Source: Streptomyces sp. NRRL F-6131
GTDB lineage: Bacteria; Actinomycetota; Actinomycetes; Streptomycetales; Streptomycetaceae
Direction of reading: 5' to 3'
NCBI GenBank assembly: GCA_000719695.1
Contig: JOHN01000012.1
Location: 62,001-126,000, forward strand
Length of the DNA: 64,000 nucleotides
Under the pieces are notes generated by a model, which was given only the letters and a program-made list of their open reading frames with translations, did no database searches and was not told the DNA's origin. Shown here piece after piece: positions 8,659 to 15,835 of the stretch. Positions within the stretch are counted from its first letter, which is position 1. Each line of letters starts with the position of its first letter. The position numbers were made by a program, and so were the translations under genes.

Positions 8659-8871
8659 CAGGACCAGCAGCCCGACGGACAGCGCCTCGGCGGATGACGT
8701 ACTCAGGGGCCTGCTCCTCGCGGGTGATGGTGACCACCCGTCCGATCCGGAACCACGGGGGGAGCCGGTAGGGAATGTACCGGTGGCGAGGGCGCCGTCG
8801 GCGTCGGCGCGGCCGGGACGCGCGATCCGCCCTCACCGGGCCCGGACGGGGCTGCTCCGGTTTCGGGGCGC

Positions 8872-8940
8872 CCGGTCGTACGGCCGCCGGCCCCCGCGCT
8901 CCCCGGAACGGGAGGCGGGGGCCGGCGGCCGTACGACCGG
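8872..8940. terminator. Perfect 26-bp inverted repeat, strong terminator
   Basis: Bases 8872-8897 pair exactly with 8915-8940. The 17-base loop can extend the stem with CTCCC (8899-8903) and GGGAG (8910-8914). It lies 41 bases after the stop of the DUF574 gene (which ends at 8981 on the minus strand) and separates it from the permease operon. Confidence 0.8.
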
Positions 8941-8980
8941 AGACGGGCCCGCACCACCGGGGACACCGTCCGCGAGCCGC

Positions 8981-9823
8981 CTACTTCTTGACGGCGACAC
9001 CCGCGTAGAACGACACCTGGGCATCGGTGACCCCGTCCGGCAGCCGGCCGGCGGTGCCGTCCTCGTCGGGGCGCCAGCGGTGGGCGGGCACGATGCCCGG
9101 CTCCAGCAGCTCCAGCCCCTCGAAGAGGGTCTCGAACTCGGCGCGGGACCGCAGCCGCAGGGTCGTGCCCGCCTTGTTGTAGATCTCCTGCACCATCGGA
9201 GCGCCCTCCGGGTCCAGCTCCGCCGTGGCGTGCGAGAGCACCAGCGCCGAGCCCGACGGCAACGGCTCCAGCAGCCGCTCCACGATCGCGCGCGCCTCCT
9301 CGAGCTCCGGGACGAAGTGCAGCAGCGCGACCATCGACAGCACCACCGGCTGCGCCGGGTCGAGCGTCCGCGCCACCTCGGGGGCGTTCAGGATGGCGTC
9401 CGGGTTCCGGGCGTCGCCGTGGACGTAGGCCGTCCGCCCCTCCGGCGTGCTGGTCATCAGCGCCCGCGAGTGCGCGAGCACGATCGGGTCGTTGTCCACG
9501 TAGACCACCCGCGCCTCCGGAGCCACCGACTGCGCGACCTCGTGCAGGTTCGGGGACGTGGGGATGCCGGTGCCGACGTCCAGCCACTGGCGCAGGCCCC
9601 GCTGGGCCAGCGTCCGGGTCGCCCGGTGCATGAACGCCCGGTTCGCCCAGACCGCGGTCCGCATGGTGGGGAACACCGTGAGCACCCGCTCGGCGGCCTC
9701 GCGGTCCACCTCGAAGTGGTCCTTGCCGCCCAGGAACCAGTCGTACATGCGGGCGCTGTGCGGTATGTCCTGCCGTATGCCGGTGCTGAGCGGCTGCTCC
9801 GCGCCCTGGTCCTGCACGTTCAT
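8981..9823 (-). CDS. SAM-dependent methyltransferase, DUF574 family
   Basis: 280 residues. The family, very common and multicopy in Streptomyces, is recognised by RMYDWFLGGKDHFEVDREAA near the N-terminus (residues about 25-44), the SAM motif LDVGTGIPTSPNLHEVA and the acidic strand VVYVDNDPIVLAHSRAL. The Rossmann fold then continues with SMVALLHFVP and ALVLSHAT. Substrates of this family are largely unknown. A strong hairpin terminates the gene and a near-palindrome lies in the upstream gap shared with a degraded divergent gene. Confidence 0.9.
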   Translation of the reverse strand: MNVQDQGAEQPLSTGIRQDIPHSARMYDWFLGGKDHFEVDREAAERVLTVFPTMRTAVWANRAFMHRATRTLAQRGLRQWLDVGTGIPTSPNLHEVAQSVAPEARVVYVDNDPIVLAHSRALMTSTPEGRTAYVHGDARNPDAILNAPEVARTLDPAQPVVLSMVALLHFVPELEEARAIVERLLEPLPSGSALVLSHATAELDPEGAPMVQEIYNKAGTTLRLRSRAEFETLFEGLELLEPGIVPAHRWRPDEDGTAGRLPDGVTDAQVSFYAGVAVKK

Positions 9824-9880
9824 CGCCGTTGCTCCCCGCTCTGTCCCCGCGGCCGCGCGACGGCCGGAAGGACGATGTGT

Positions 9881-9900
9881 TACTTGACGTATGGTCAGTA
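9881..9900. promoter_or_regulatory. Near-palindrome upstream of the DUF574 gene
   Basis: The core TTGACGTATGGTCAG (9884-9898) contains TGAC and GTCA arms around GTATG, as in many TetR-type operators. It lies 60-75 bases upstream of the methyltransferase start, in the divergent gap before the degraded gene at 9962. No regulator gene is adjacent. Confidence 0.3.
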
Positions 9901-9961
9901 GTGTGACAGCTGGGGTGGGCAGGCTGCCAGTGCGGGTCGCTCACCGGCCCGCGGGTGACCG

Positions 9962-10298
9962 GTGAACGCCGGACGGCCGGACATGCCCGGGGCCGCTCCC
10001 GCCGCCGCGGAACCGGCCCCGGAACCCGGGTCAGCCGCGCGGGCTCCCCTGGTGGTCACCCGCGCCCGAGCAGGCCCGGAGCTGGACCTGCGCGCCGCCC
10101 CGGCCGGCGACCTACGCCCTCGGCGCCGGCCCCGACGGCGACGCGGTGCGGCGGGCGCTCCGGGCCCGGCTCGCCGAGCCGGCCGACAGCGCGCTCCGAC
10201 GCACCCCAGGGATGCAGGCGCCGTTCGGCACCGGCCCGACAGCACCGGACACCGGTTCCGGCGAGTGGCTGCGCTCCCGCGTCGCGGTGGCGGCGTAG
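9962..10298 (+). pseudogene. Small gene apparently broken by a one-base insertion
   Basis: Two frames with protein-like composition join only if one C at 10111/10112 is removed. The first runs from GTG 9962 (or ATG 9983) through APLVVTRARAGPELDLRAAP to AGD; the second continues YALGAGPDGDAVRRALRARL to a TAG at 10296-10298, ending in EWLRSRVAVAA. As it stands the first frame continues into an Arg/Pro-rich run with no sense. The product is not recognised. A sequencing error is as likely as a real mutation. Confidence 0.35.
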
Positions 10299-10460
10299 GA
10301 TCGCCGCACACCCGGGAGCGGTACCACGTCGCGATGTGCCGCTCCGCGCCGTCGCGGGGACGAGTCACGACCGGCGCTCCCGGTCGGCTCCGGGTGCCCG
10401 GCATGCCGAGGTCACCGCTGACTCGCCGACCCGCCCGTGTCCATGAGGAGGAATTCGGCC

Positions 10461-10934
10461 GTGTCGTACGTCGTGGATTTCGTGACCGTCTCGACCGTCG
10501 GTCTGGAGTCGTCGCCCGTCGCGGACGCGCTCGCCGGGTTGCGGGCCAACGAGGCCCGCTACTTCAAGAACAAGTACGACCACACCTTCACCGTGGAGCC
10601 CGCGGAGGAGGCCGCCGAGGTCGTCGACTGGGTGCACCGGATCCTCCGGGAGGAACGCGAGATCGTCATCGCGTCCCGGCCCCTCGAAGCCACCGCCTTC
10701 CAGGTCGAGAACATCAGGATGGCCTACGTCTTCTACGAGAGCGGCCTGTCGGTCAACGTGATGTACACCGTCGACGACGGCGGGAAGCGGGCGGTCGGGT
10801 TCAAGCTCTCGGACGGGATGGAGGTCCCGGACGAACTCGCCCAGCGGTTCAAGTTCGCCCGGCAGAAGTCGAAGCTCGCCGGCACCATCCGCGGGTCGTT
10901 CTTCGTCATCAAGAACGAATACGAGAGCCTGTAG
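10461..10934 (+). CDS. Conserved-looking hypothetical protein, 157 residues
   Basis: Start chosen at GTG 10461 because AGGAGGA (10446-10452) lies 8 bases upstream; an earlier GTG at 10437 has no ribosome site. The product is soluble, with mixed charge and no signal peptide or membrane helix. Visible parts are VVDFVTVSTVGLESSPVADA, a basic NEARYFKNKYDHTFTVEP segment, VENIRMAYVFYESGLSVNVM and a C-terminal GTIRGSFFVIKNEYESL. The alternating strand pattern suggests a small alpha/beta fold. I do not recognise the family. It stands alone between the degraded gene and a convergent hydrolase-like gene. Confidence 0.75.
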   Translation: MSYVVDFVTVSTVGLESSPVADALAGLRANEARYFKNKYDHTFTVEPAEEAAEVVDWVHRILREEREIVIASRPLEATAFQVENIRMAYVFYESGLSVNVMYTVDDGGKRAVGFKLSDGMEVPDELAQRFKFARQKSKLAGTIRGSFFVIKNEYESL

Positions 10935-11076
10935 GGCGTCAGCACCAGCGTCGGCGTCGGTGCCGGCGTCGGTTGAGGCGGCTCACGACACCGCGGAGCC
11001 CCGGCGAAGTCCGGGTCCTCGGTCGCGCCGTCCCGCCGGTTCCCCTCGGTGACGCCGAAGGACTCCAGCGATCGGA

Positions 11077-11802
11077 TCAGTCCGTGACGGGCAGGCACTC
11101 GGCGAGCAGGGCGACGATGTCATGCCAGGCCCGTTGTGCGTGCCGTGGGTGGTGGCCGACGCCGGGGACCGTGGTGTGGTCGACCGTCGGGTGGTGGAAG
11201 GCGTGAAGGGCTCCTCCGTAGACCACGACGCGCCAGTCGACGCCCGCGGCCTGCATCTCCGCGGTGAACGCGTCCCGTTGTGCGGGCGGCATGATCGGGT
11301 CCTCCGACCCGACCCCGGCCCACACCGGGCAGCGGATGCGTGCCGCCTCGCCCGGTCGGCCCGTGGTCAGTGCGTTGACCGTTCCGATCGCACGCAGGTC
11401 GACGCCGTCGCGCCCGAGTTCCAGCGCGACCGCGCCCCCGGTGCCGTAGCCGACGGCGGCGATCCGGTCGGGGTCGGTCCGCGGTTCGGCGCGCAACACG
11501 TCGAGCGCGGCGTGACCGATTCCCCGCATCCGGTCGGGGTCGGCGAGCAGCGGCAGGCAACGGGCCAGCATGTCCGCCGGGTCCGCCAGGTAGCGTCCGC
11601 CGTGGAGGTCGAAGGCCAGCGCCACGTACCCCAGTTCGGCCAGGGCCTCGGCCCGGCGGCGCTCGACGTCGCTGAGCCCCATCCCCTCGGGTCCGATCAG
11701 GACGGCGGGCCGGCGCTCGGCGCCGGCCGGGAGCGCGAGGTGTCCGATCATCGTCAGGTTGTCGGCCGGGTAGGCGACCGTTCGTGTGGTGATCGTCGTC
11801 AT
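11077..11802 (-). CDS. Dienelactone-hydrolase-like alpha/beta hydrolase lacking the usual nucleophile
   Basis: 241 residues from ATG 11802; a GTG at 11835 is possible but neither start has a clear ribosome site. The fold is that of dienelactone hydrolases: RPAVLIGPEGMGLSDVERR, ALAFDLHGGRYLADP, DRIAAVGYGTGGAVALEL, the acid loop VGSEDPIMPPAQ and the His loop GALHAFHHP. In relatives the nucleophile elbow reads G-x-C/S-x-G; here it is G-Y-G-T-G (codons GGC TAC GGC ACC GGG), so the nucleophile position is Gly. Asp and His of the triad are present. It may be inactive as a hydrolase or have another role. Confidence 0.8.
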   Translation of the reverse strand: MTTITTRTVAYPADNLTMIGHLALPAGAERRPAVLIGPEGMGLSDVERRRAEALAELGYVALAFDLHGGRYLADPADMLARCLPLLADPDRMRGIGHAALDVLRAEPRTDPDRIAAVGYGTGGAVALELGRDGVDLRAIGTVNALTTGRPGEAARIRCPVWAGVGSEDPIMPPAQRDAFTAEMQAAGVDWRVVVYGGALHAFHHPTVDHTTVPGVGHHPRHAQRAWHDIVALLAECLPVTD

Positions 11803-11973
11803 ACGGCTGAACGGTAATGACCGGCGGGCCCGCACGGGGTGGTGTTCACCGATGGCAGAAGGCCGTCTGCCCCCGCCCCCCTGGCCCCGGAGGCCGACGA
11901 TCTGACCTGCGGGCAGGGGCCTTGGCGGGCCCCTGCGCGACGTCCCGGTGGAGGTCGGTGTCCCCCCGTCGGT

Positions 11974-12474
11974 TCAGGCTTGCTGTTGGGCGCGAACGGC
12001 TTCACGGTCCGGGCCGGTCGCCGTGGTCGCCGTGGTCGCCGACGCCGTGGTGCGGGGCCAGGTCCAGGCGTACCGCAGGACGAGGGCGAGGACGATCAGT
12101 TCCAGTGCGACGCCGAGGCCGTAGAAGAACCTCCAGGACTCGCCCACCGCGTTGAACGCCGCGAAGGGGACCTGCACCGAGGCCACGACGAGGTTCGTCA
12201 CGCGGCTCGCCCGGGCGGGCAGCGTCATCGACAGCACGACCATGAGGATCGGGATCGCCATGAGCACGAGGAAGACGGTGAACAACGTCTGGCTGATGTC
12301 GAACTCCCAGACGGTGCCGCCCTCGATGCCGTCGATGACGCCGGGCTTGAAGAAGGCGAGGATGTCCACGTAGACGTACAGGAACATGAAGCTCGTCCAC
12401 GCTGCGGCGAGCTTGACCCGCACCGGGATCCGCGGGTCCTCCAGTGCGGTCGTGGTGGGTTGACGCGTTCTCAT
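11974..12474 (-). CDS. Four-helix membrane protein (DUF6326-like)
   Basis: 166 residues from ATG 12474, preceded by ACGGAG. A short charged N-terminus (EDPRIPVRVKLAAAW) leads into four hydrophobic helices: SFMFLYVYVDILAFF, LFTVFLVLMAIPILMVVL, VVASVQVPFAAFNA and LGVALELIVLALVLRYAW. The acidic FFKPGVIDGIEGG loop between helices 1 and 2 is typical of small actinobacterial membrane proteins annotated DUF6326. The Thr/Ala-rich tail is low complexity. Function unknown. It diverges from the two-component operon at 12637 and could be one of its targets. Confidence 0.75.
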   Translation of the reverse strand: MRTRQPTTTALEDPRIPVRVKLAAAWTSFMFLYVYVDILAFFKPGVIDGIEGGTVWEFDISQTLFTVFLVLMAIPILMVVLSMTLPARASRVTNLVVASVQVPFAAFNAVGESWRFFYGLGVALELIVLALVLRYAWTWPRTTASATTATTATGPDREAVRAQQQA

Positions 12475-12624
12475 CGTGGACTCCGTCGGTGTGGTGAGGA
12501 CTGGTGGGTCCACGATCGCCGAGCCCGGCGGCGGGCACATCGGCGTTCGGGCCGGACCCGCCTCCGCCGTTGGGACAGGCGGCGTCTCGTTCTTTCGGTC
12601 GGTCCCCGACGCTCCGGCGGTCCC

Positions 12625-12637
12625 TAGACTGGGCGTG
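12625..12637 (+). promoter_or_regulatory. -10 box placed for a leaderless transcript
   Basis: TAGACT (12625-12630) is followed by only 6 bases before GTG 12637, and no ribosome site precedes the GTG. This is the layout of leaderless mRNAs in Streptomyces, so transcription probably starts at the GTG. The -35 element is not obvious. Confidence 0.5.
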
Positions 12638-13779
12638 TGACCACCAACGCCATGAGTTCGCTGTGGGCCGAGCCCCGCGCCACGGACGCTCCCGAACGGG
12701 TGTCCCGCGACTGGGTGCTGGTCGGGGTGTCGATGGTGGCGGCGCTGCTCGAAGGAGTCCTCCGGGACGAGGTCGCCTGGCGGCCGTTCGCGACGATCGT
12801 GGCGGTCGGACTCGCGCCGGTGCTGCTGTGGCGGCGCACCCGTCCGTTGACCTGTGTCGTGGTGGCCTTCGGCACCGCGCTGGCGTTGGGACTGGCGAGC
12901 CTGCTGGGCGGACCCCCGAGGGTCGGCCTCGACACGATGATCTACCTGCTGGTGTTCGTCTACGCGCTGGTCCGTTGGGGCTCGGGGCGCGAGATGGTGA
13001 TCGGGCTGGTGGTGGTGGCGGTCGCTGCGGGAATCGGTACGGCCGCCGACTACACCGGGCCGGCCGGCGTCATCGGCGGGTTCGCCGTCCTGGCGGCGGC
13101 AGCGGCGGACGGAGCGGCGTTCCGCTACCGCGCCGAGAGCTGGCGGCGGGCGCTGGACCAGAGCCGCAGCCAGGAGCGGGTCGCCCTCGCGCGCGAGCTG
13201 CACGACATCGTCGCCCACCACGTCTCGGCGATCGCCGTGCAGGCGCAGGCGGGCCGGGCGGTGGCCGGGCAGCGACCCGAAGCGGCGCTCGAGGCGCTGG
13301 TGGCCATCGAAGGGGAGGCGTCGCGGACGCTCGCGGAGATGCGGGCGATGGTCCGGGTGCTGCGCGACGGAGCACCGGCGGAGCGCGCCCCGCGGCCCGG
13401 CGTTGCCGACCTGGTGTCCCTAGCCCGACGCGCCCCGGTCCCGGTCGTCGACGTGGAGTTGCCGGACGGCCTGGACGAACTTCCGCCCCAGGTCGACGCG
13501 GCGGTCTACCGGCTGGCCCAGGAGGCGCTGACCAACGCCCTGCGGCACGCCCGCAACGCCTCGCGCGTGGAGATCCGGGTCGTGACGGACGCGGGAAGGC
13601 TGCGACTGCGCGTGACCGACGACGGACGGACCGACCCGGCACGGTCGGTGAACCACGGCTTCGGGCTGCTGGGGATGACCGAGCGCGTGCAACTGCTCGG
13701 CGGCACGCTGCGTGCCGGGCCGGCACCCGGGGGCGGGTGGGCGGTCGACGCCGACATGCCGACGGAGGTACGCCGATGA
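12637..13779 (+). CDS. NarL-partner sensor histidine kinase
   Basis: 380 residues. Residues about 24-165 hold five or six hydrophobic helices, so the sensor is in the membrane with little outside. The dimerisation/phosphoacceptor helix is ERVALARELHDIVAHHVSAI with the phosphorylated His at 189. The HATPase part has the N box QEALTNALRHARNAS and the G boxes VTDDGRTDP and GFGLLGMTERV. This is the HPK7 class that pairs with NarL-type regulators. Its stop overlaps the regulator start (ATGA). The stimulus is unknown; the neighbouring divergent membrane protein gene is a possible target. Confidence 0.93.
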   Translation: MTTNAMSSLWAEPRATDAPERVSRDWVLVGVSMVAALLEGVLRDEVAWRPFATIVAVGLAPVLLWRRTRPLTCVVVAFGTALALGLASLLGGPPRVGLDTMIYLLVFVYALVRWGSGREMVIGLVVVAVAAGIGTAADYTGPAGVIGGFAVLAAAAADGAAFRYRAESWRRALDQSRSQERVALARELHDIVAHHVSAIAVQAQAGRAVAGQRPEAALEALVAIEGEASRTLAEMRAMVRVLRDGAPAERAPRPGVADLVSLARRAPVPVVDVELPDGLDELPPQVDAAVYRLAQEALTNALRHARNASRVEIRVVTDAGRLRLRVTDDGRTDPARSVNHGFGLLGMTERVQLLGGTLRAGPAPGGGWAVDADMPTEVRR

Positions 13780-14471
13780 CGGTACGCGTGCTGGTGGCCG
13801 ACGACCAGGACCTGGTGCGCACCGGACTGTCGATGATCCTCGAGGCGCAGCCCGACATCGAGGTCGTCGGCCAGGCCGCCGACGGCCGCACCGCCGTCGA
13901 GCTGGCGCACCGGCTCCGCCCCGACGTGTGCCTGGTCGACATCCGGATGCCCGGGCTCGACGGCATCGAGGTGACCAAGCTCCTCGCGGGGCGGGGCGTC
14001 CCGGACCCGATCGCGGTCGTGGTGATCACGACCTTCGACCTCGACGAGTACGTCCACGGCGCGCTCCGGGCCGGCGCCCGCGGCTTCCTGCTCAAGGACG
14101 CCGGGCCGGCGCTGCTCGTCCAGGCCGTCCACGCCGCCGCCGTCGGCGACGCCCTGATCGCGCCCAACGTCACCCGGCGGCTGCTGGCCACCCTCGCCGC
14201 CGGGGAACCGTCGAACCGACGGACCCAACCGGTCGAGCCGCTCACCGAACGCGAGGAGGAGGTGCTGACGTTGGTCGCCCGCGGCCGCACGAACGCCGAG
14301 ATCGCCGCCGAGCTGTTCATCGGCCTGACGACCGCCAAGACCCACGTCGCCAGCCTGCTGACCAAGATCGGCGCCCGGAACAGGGTCGAGATCGCCATGT
14401 GGGCGTACGACACCGGCCGGGTGGGGGCCGAACCCGGCCCCGGTCACGGCCGGACGGGAGGAGCGGCATGA
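13776..14471 (+). CDS. NarL/LuxR-type response regulator
   Basis: 231 residues. The receiver domain has the acidic pocket ADDQD (residues 8-12), the phosphoacceptor D55 in LVDIRMPGLDG, a Thr in VVITTFDLDEYV and Lys in GFLLKDAGP. The LuxR-type helix-turn-helix occupies about residues 155-215 (LTEREEEVLTLVARGRTNAE, TTAKTHVASLLTKIGARNR). It overlaps the upstream kinase by 4 bases and the next small gene by 4 bases, so all three are translated together. Confidence 0.95.
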   Translation: MTVRVLVADDQDLVRTGLSMILEAQPDIEVVGQAADGRTAVELAHRLRPDVCLVDIRMPGLDGIEVTKLLAGRGVPDPIAVVVITTFDLDEYVHGALRAGARGFLLKDAGPALLVQAVHAAAVGDALIAPNVTRRLLATLAAGEPSNRRTQPVEPLTEREEEVLTLVARGRTNAEIAAELFIGLTTAKTHVASLLTKIGARNRVEIAMWAYDTGRVGAEPGPGHGRTGGAA

Positions 14472-14731
14472 GGCGCCGCCGCGAGTCCGAGCTCGACAGG
14501 GACCTGGCCGCGCTCCTGGCGACCATGGCCTTCGCCGAGATCCGCCACCTGGCCGGGACCCCACGCCACGCATCGGGCGACGGGCCCGAGGAGACCCTGG
14601 AACACCTCAGGTTCCTGACCGACCTGGCCCACAACCTGCCAGGTGTCGCGCGCCCGCGTCCGCCCGGGGAGGTCATCGAGCAGCTCACTGGCGGGAGGCC
14701 GTTGGTCCGTCCGGTGTGCGGCCGCGGGTGA
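14468..14731 (+). CDS. Small acidic-helical protein coupled to the two-component pair
   Basis: 87 residues from ATG 14468, overlapping the regulator stop (ATGA). The sequence starts MRRRRESELDRDLAALLATM and continues with EIRHLAGTPR and EETLEHLRFLTDLAHNLPGV. It looks mostly helical, with no signal or membrane segment. The Arg-rich start and coupling suggest a small accessory of the kinase/regulator pair, but I do not recognise the family. Confidence 0.65.
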   Translation: MRRRRESELDRDLAALLATMAFAEIRHLAGTPRHASGDGPEETLEHLRFLTDLAHNLPGVARPRPPGEVIEQLTGGRPLVRPVCGRG

Positions 14732-14742
14732 CCGGCCGGTGT

Positions 14743-15477
14743 TCACGCGCCCCGGTACTTCTCCATGAGGGCCAGGAACACCCGCAGGTTCGGGATGCTC
14801 TTGGCCGAGGCGCGGGCCCAGGGGGACGGGTCACCGTTCCTCAGCACCAGGACGGCCCCGTCGCGCAGTTCGACCCGGTCCACCTGGGCCCAGGGCAGGA
14901 CCAGCTTGCGGTGGGTGACACCCGCGGTGGAGAGGTCGAAGTCGGCGAAGTCCAGGAGCTCGCCGGCCAGGAAGCGTTCCTGCACCCGGTCGCCCTGGGC
15001 CCGCAGGACCGCGTGCTGCATGGCCTGGGACCACACCTGGGGGTCCCGGTAGAAGTGGGTGACGGCCACGCTCGTGGCCGGGGTCCTCAGCAGGCAGGTG
15101 TACATGACCGGGCCGGGTATGCCGTTGACGACGTTCCGCACCTGTTCCTCGTAGAGCCTGACCTCGTCCCAGCGCACGGCCACCGTGCCTCGGCCGGTCT
15201 CCTGGTCGACGACCAGGCCGTGTTCGAACAGGTGCAGCCGCTTCGCTGCCTGCCGGGGGTTGAAGTCCGGGGTGCGGCGCAGCGACACGTAGTAGAAGAT
15301 CACGGCGGGCACCACGAAGAGGAAGAGCAGCACCAGGAGCGTCACGTAGAACGACAGCGTCAGCAGTACGCCGTACCGCTTCGGTTTGAACGTGGCGACC
15401 AGTGCGCCCAGTTCGTGCTGCGCGGCCAGTTCGGCGACGGCAGGAGGCAGGGGCGGCGGCGGGGCTGTGACGGTCAT
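14743..15477 (-). CDS. Membrane protein with PH-like domain (DUF6585-like)
   Basis: 244 residues from ATG 15477. A Pro-rich start is followed by AAQHELGALVATFKPKR, then one or two helices (VLLTLSFYVTLLVLLFLFVV, then PAVIFYYVSLRRTP). The soluble rest alternates strands (LHLFEHGLVVDQETGRGTVA, VRWDEVRLYEEQVRNVV, CLLRTPATSVAVTHFYRDP, HRKLVLPWAQVDRVELRDGA), as in bacterial PH-like domains. Function unknown. It is divergent from the tandem protease gene. Confidence 0.7.
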   Translation of the reverse strand: MTVTAPPPPLPPAVAELAAQHELGALVATFKPKRYGVLLTLSFYVTLLVLLFLFVVPAVIFYYVSLRRTPDFNPRQAAKRLHLFEHGLVVDQETGRGTVAVRWDEVRLYEEQVRNVVNGIPGPVMYTCLLRTPATSVAVTHFYRDPQVWSQAMQHAVLRAQGDRVQERFLAGELLDFADFDLSTAGVTHRKLVLPWAQVDRVELRDGAVLVLRNGDPSPWARASAKSIPNLRVFLALMEKYRGA

Positions 15478-15835
15478 GGGCCTCAACTTCGCTGGGTGGA
15501 TGGTTTTCTGACGGGTCGTGTTCCCGGTGCCCGCAGCTTGTCCTACTCCGTTCCCGCCGTCCAGAAGACCGCGGGGATCCCGGCCCGGTGCGGGGCCCCG
15601 GACGGGGGTGGCCGGGCTGAGGCGGGCGTCGCTCGTGCAGGTGGCCGCGTCGAGGGCTGGGCCGGTTCTCGCTGAAACACGTTTGAGCGGTTGCCGCGGT
15701 GGGCCTGAAGCACGGGTGAAGTCCGCCGGACACTCCCTGCGTTCAGGATCGTGGCCATGCGGAACGGCCCGGTGCCGTTCCTCCGTACATACCCGCCCGG
15801 GCTCATGTCCGGCGGTGGACGAACGGGAGTCACAC
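15478..15835. other. Divergent intergenic region
   Basis: 358 bases between the PH-like membrane protein and the tandem protease. The last part (ACGGGAGTCACAC) gives a ribosome site for the protease. No clear gene, hairpin or operator was seen. Confidence 0.5.

Noticed and set aside
11974..13221. Long minus-strand frame through the kinase gene
   Set aside because: Only the last 166 codons (from 12474) have membrane-protein character and a ribosome site; the rest is antisense to the kinase.
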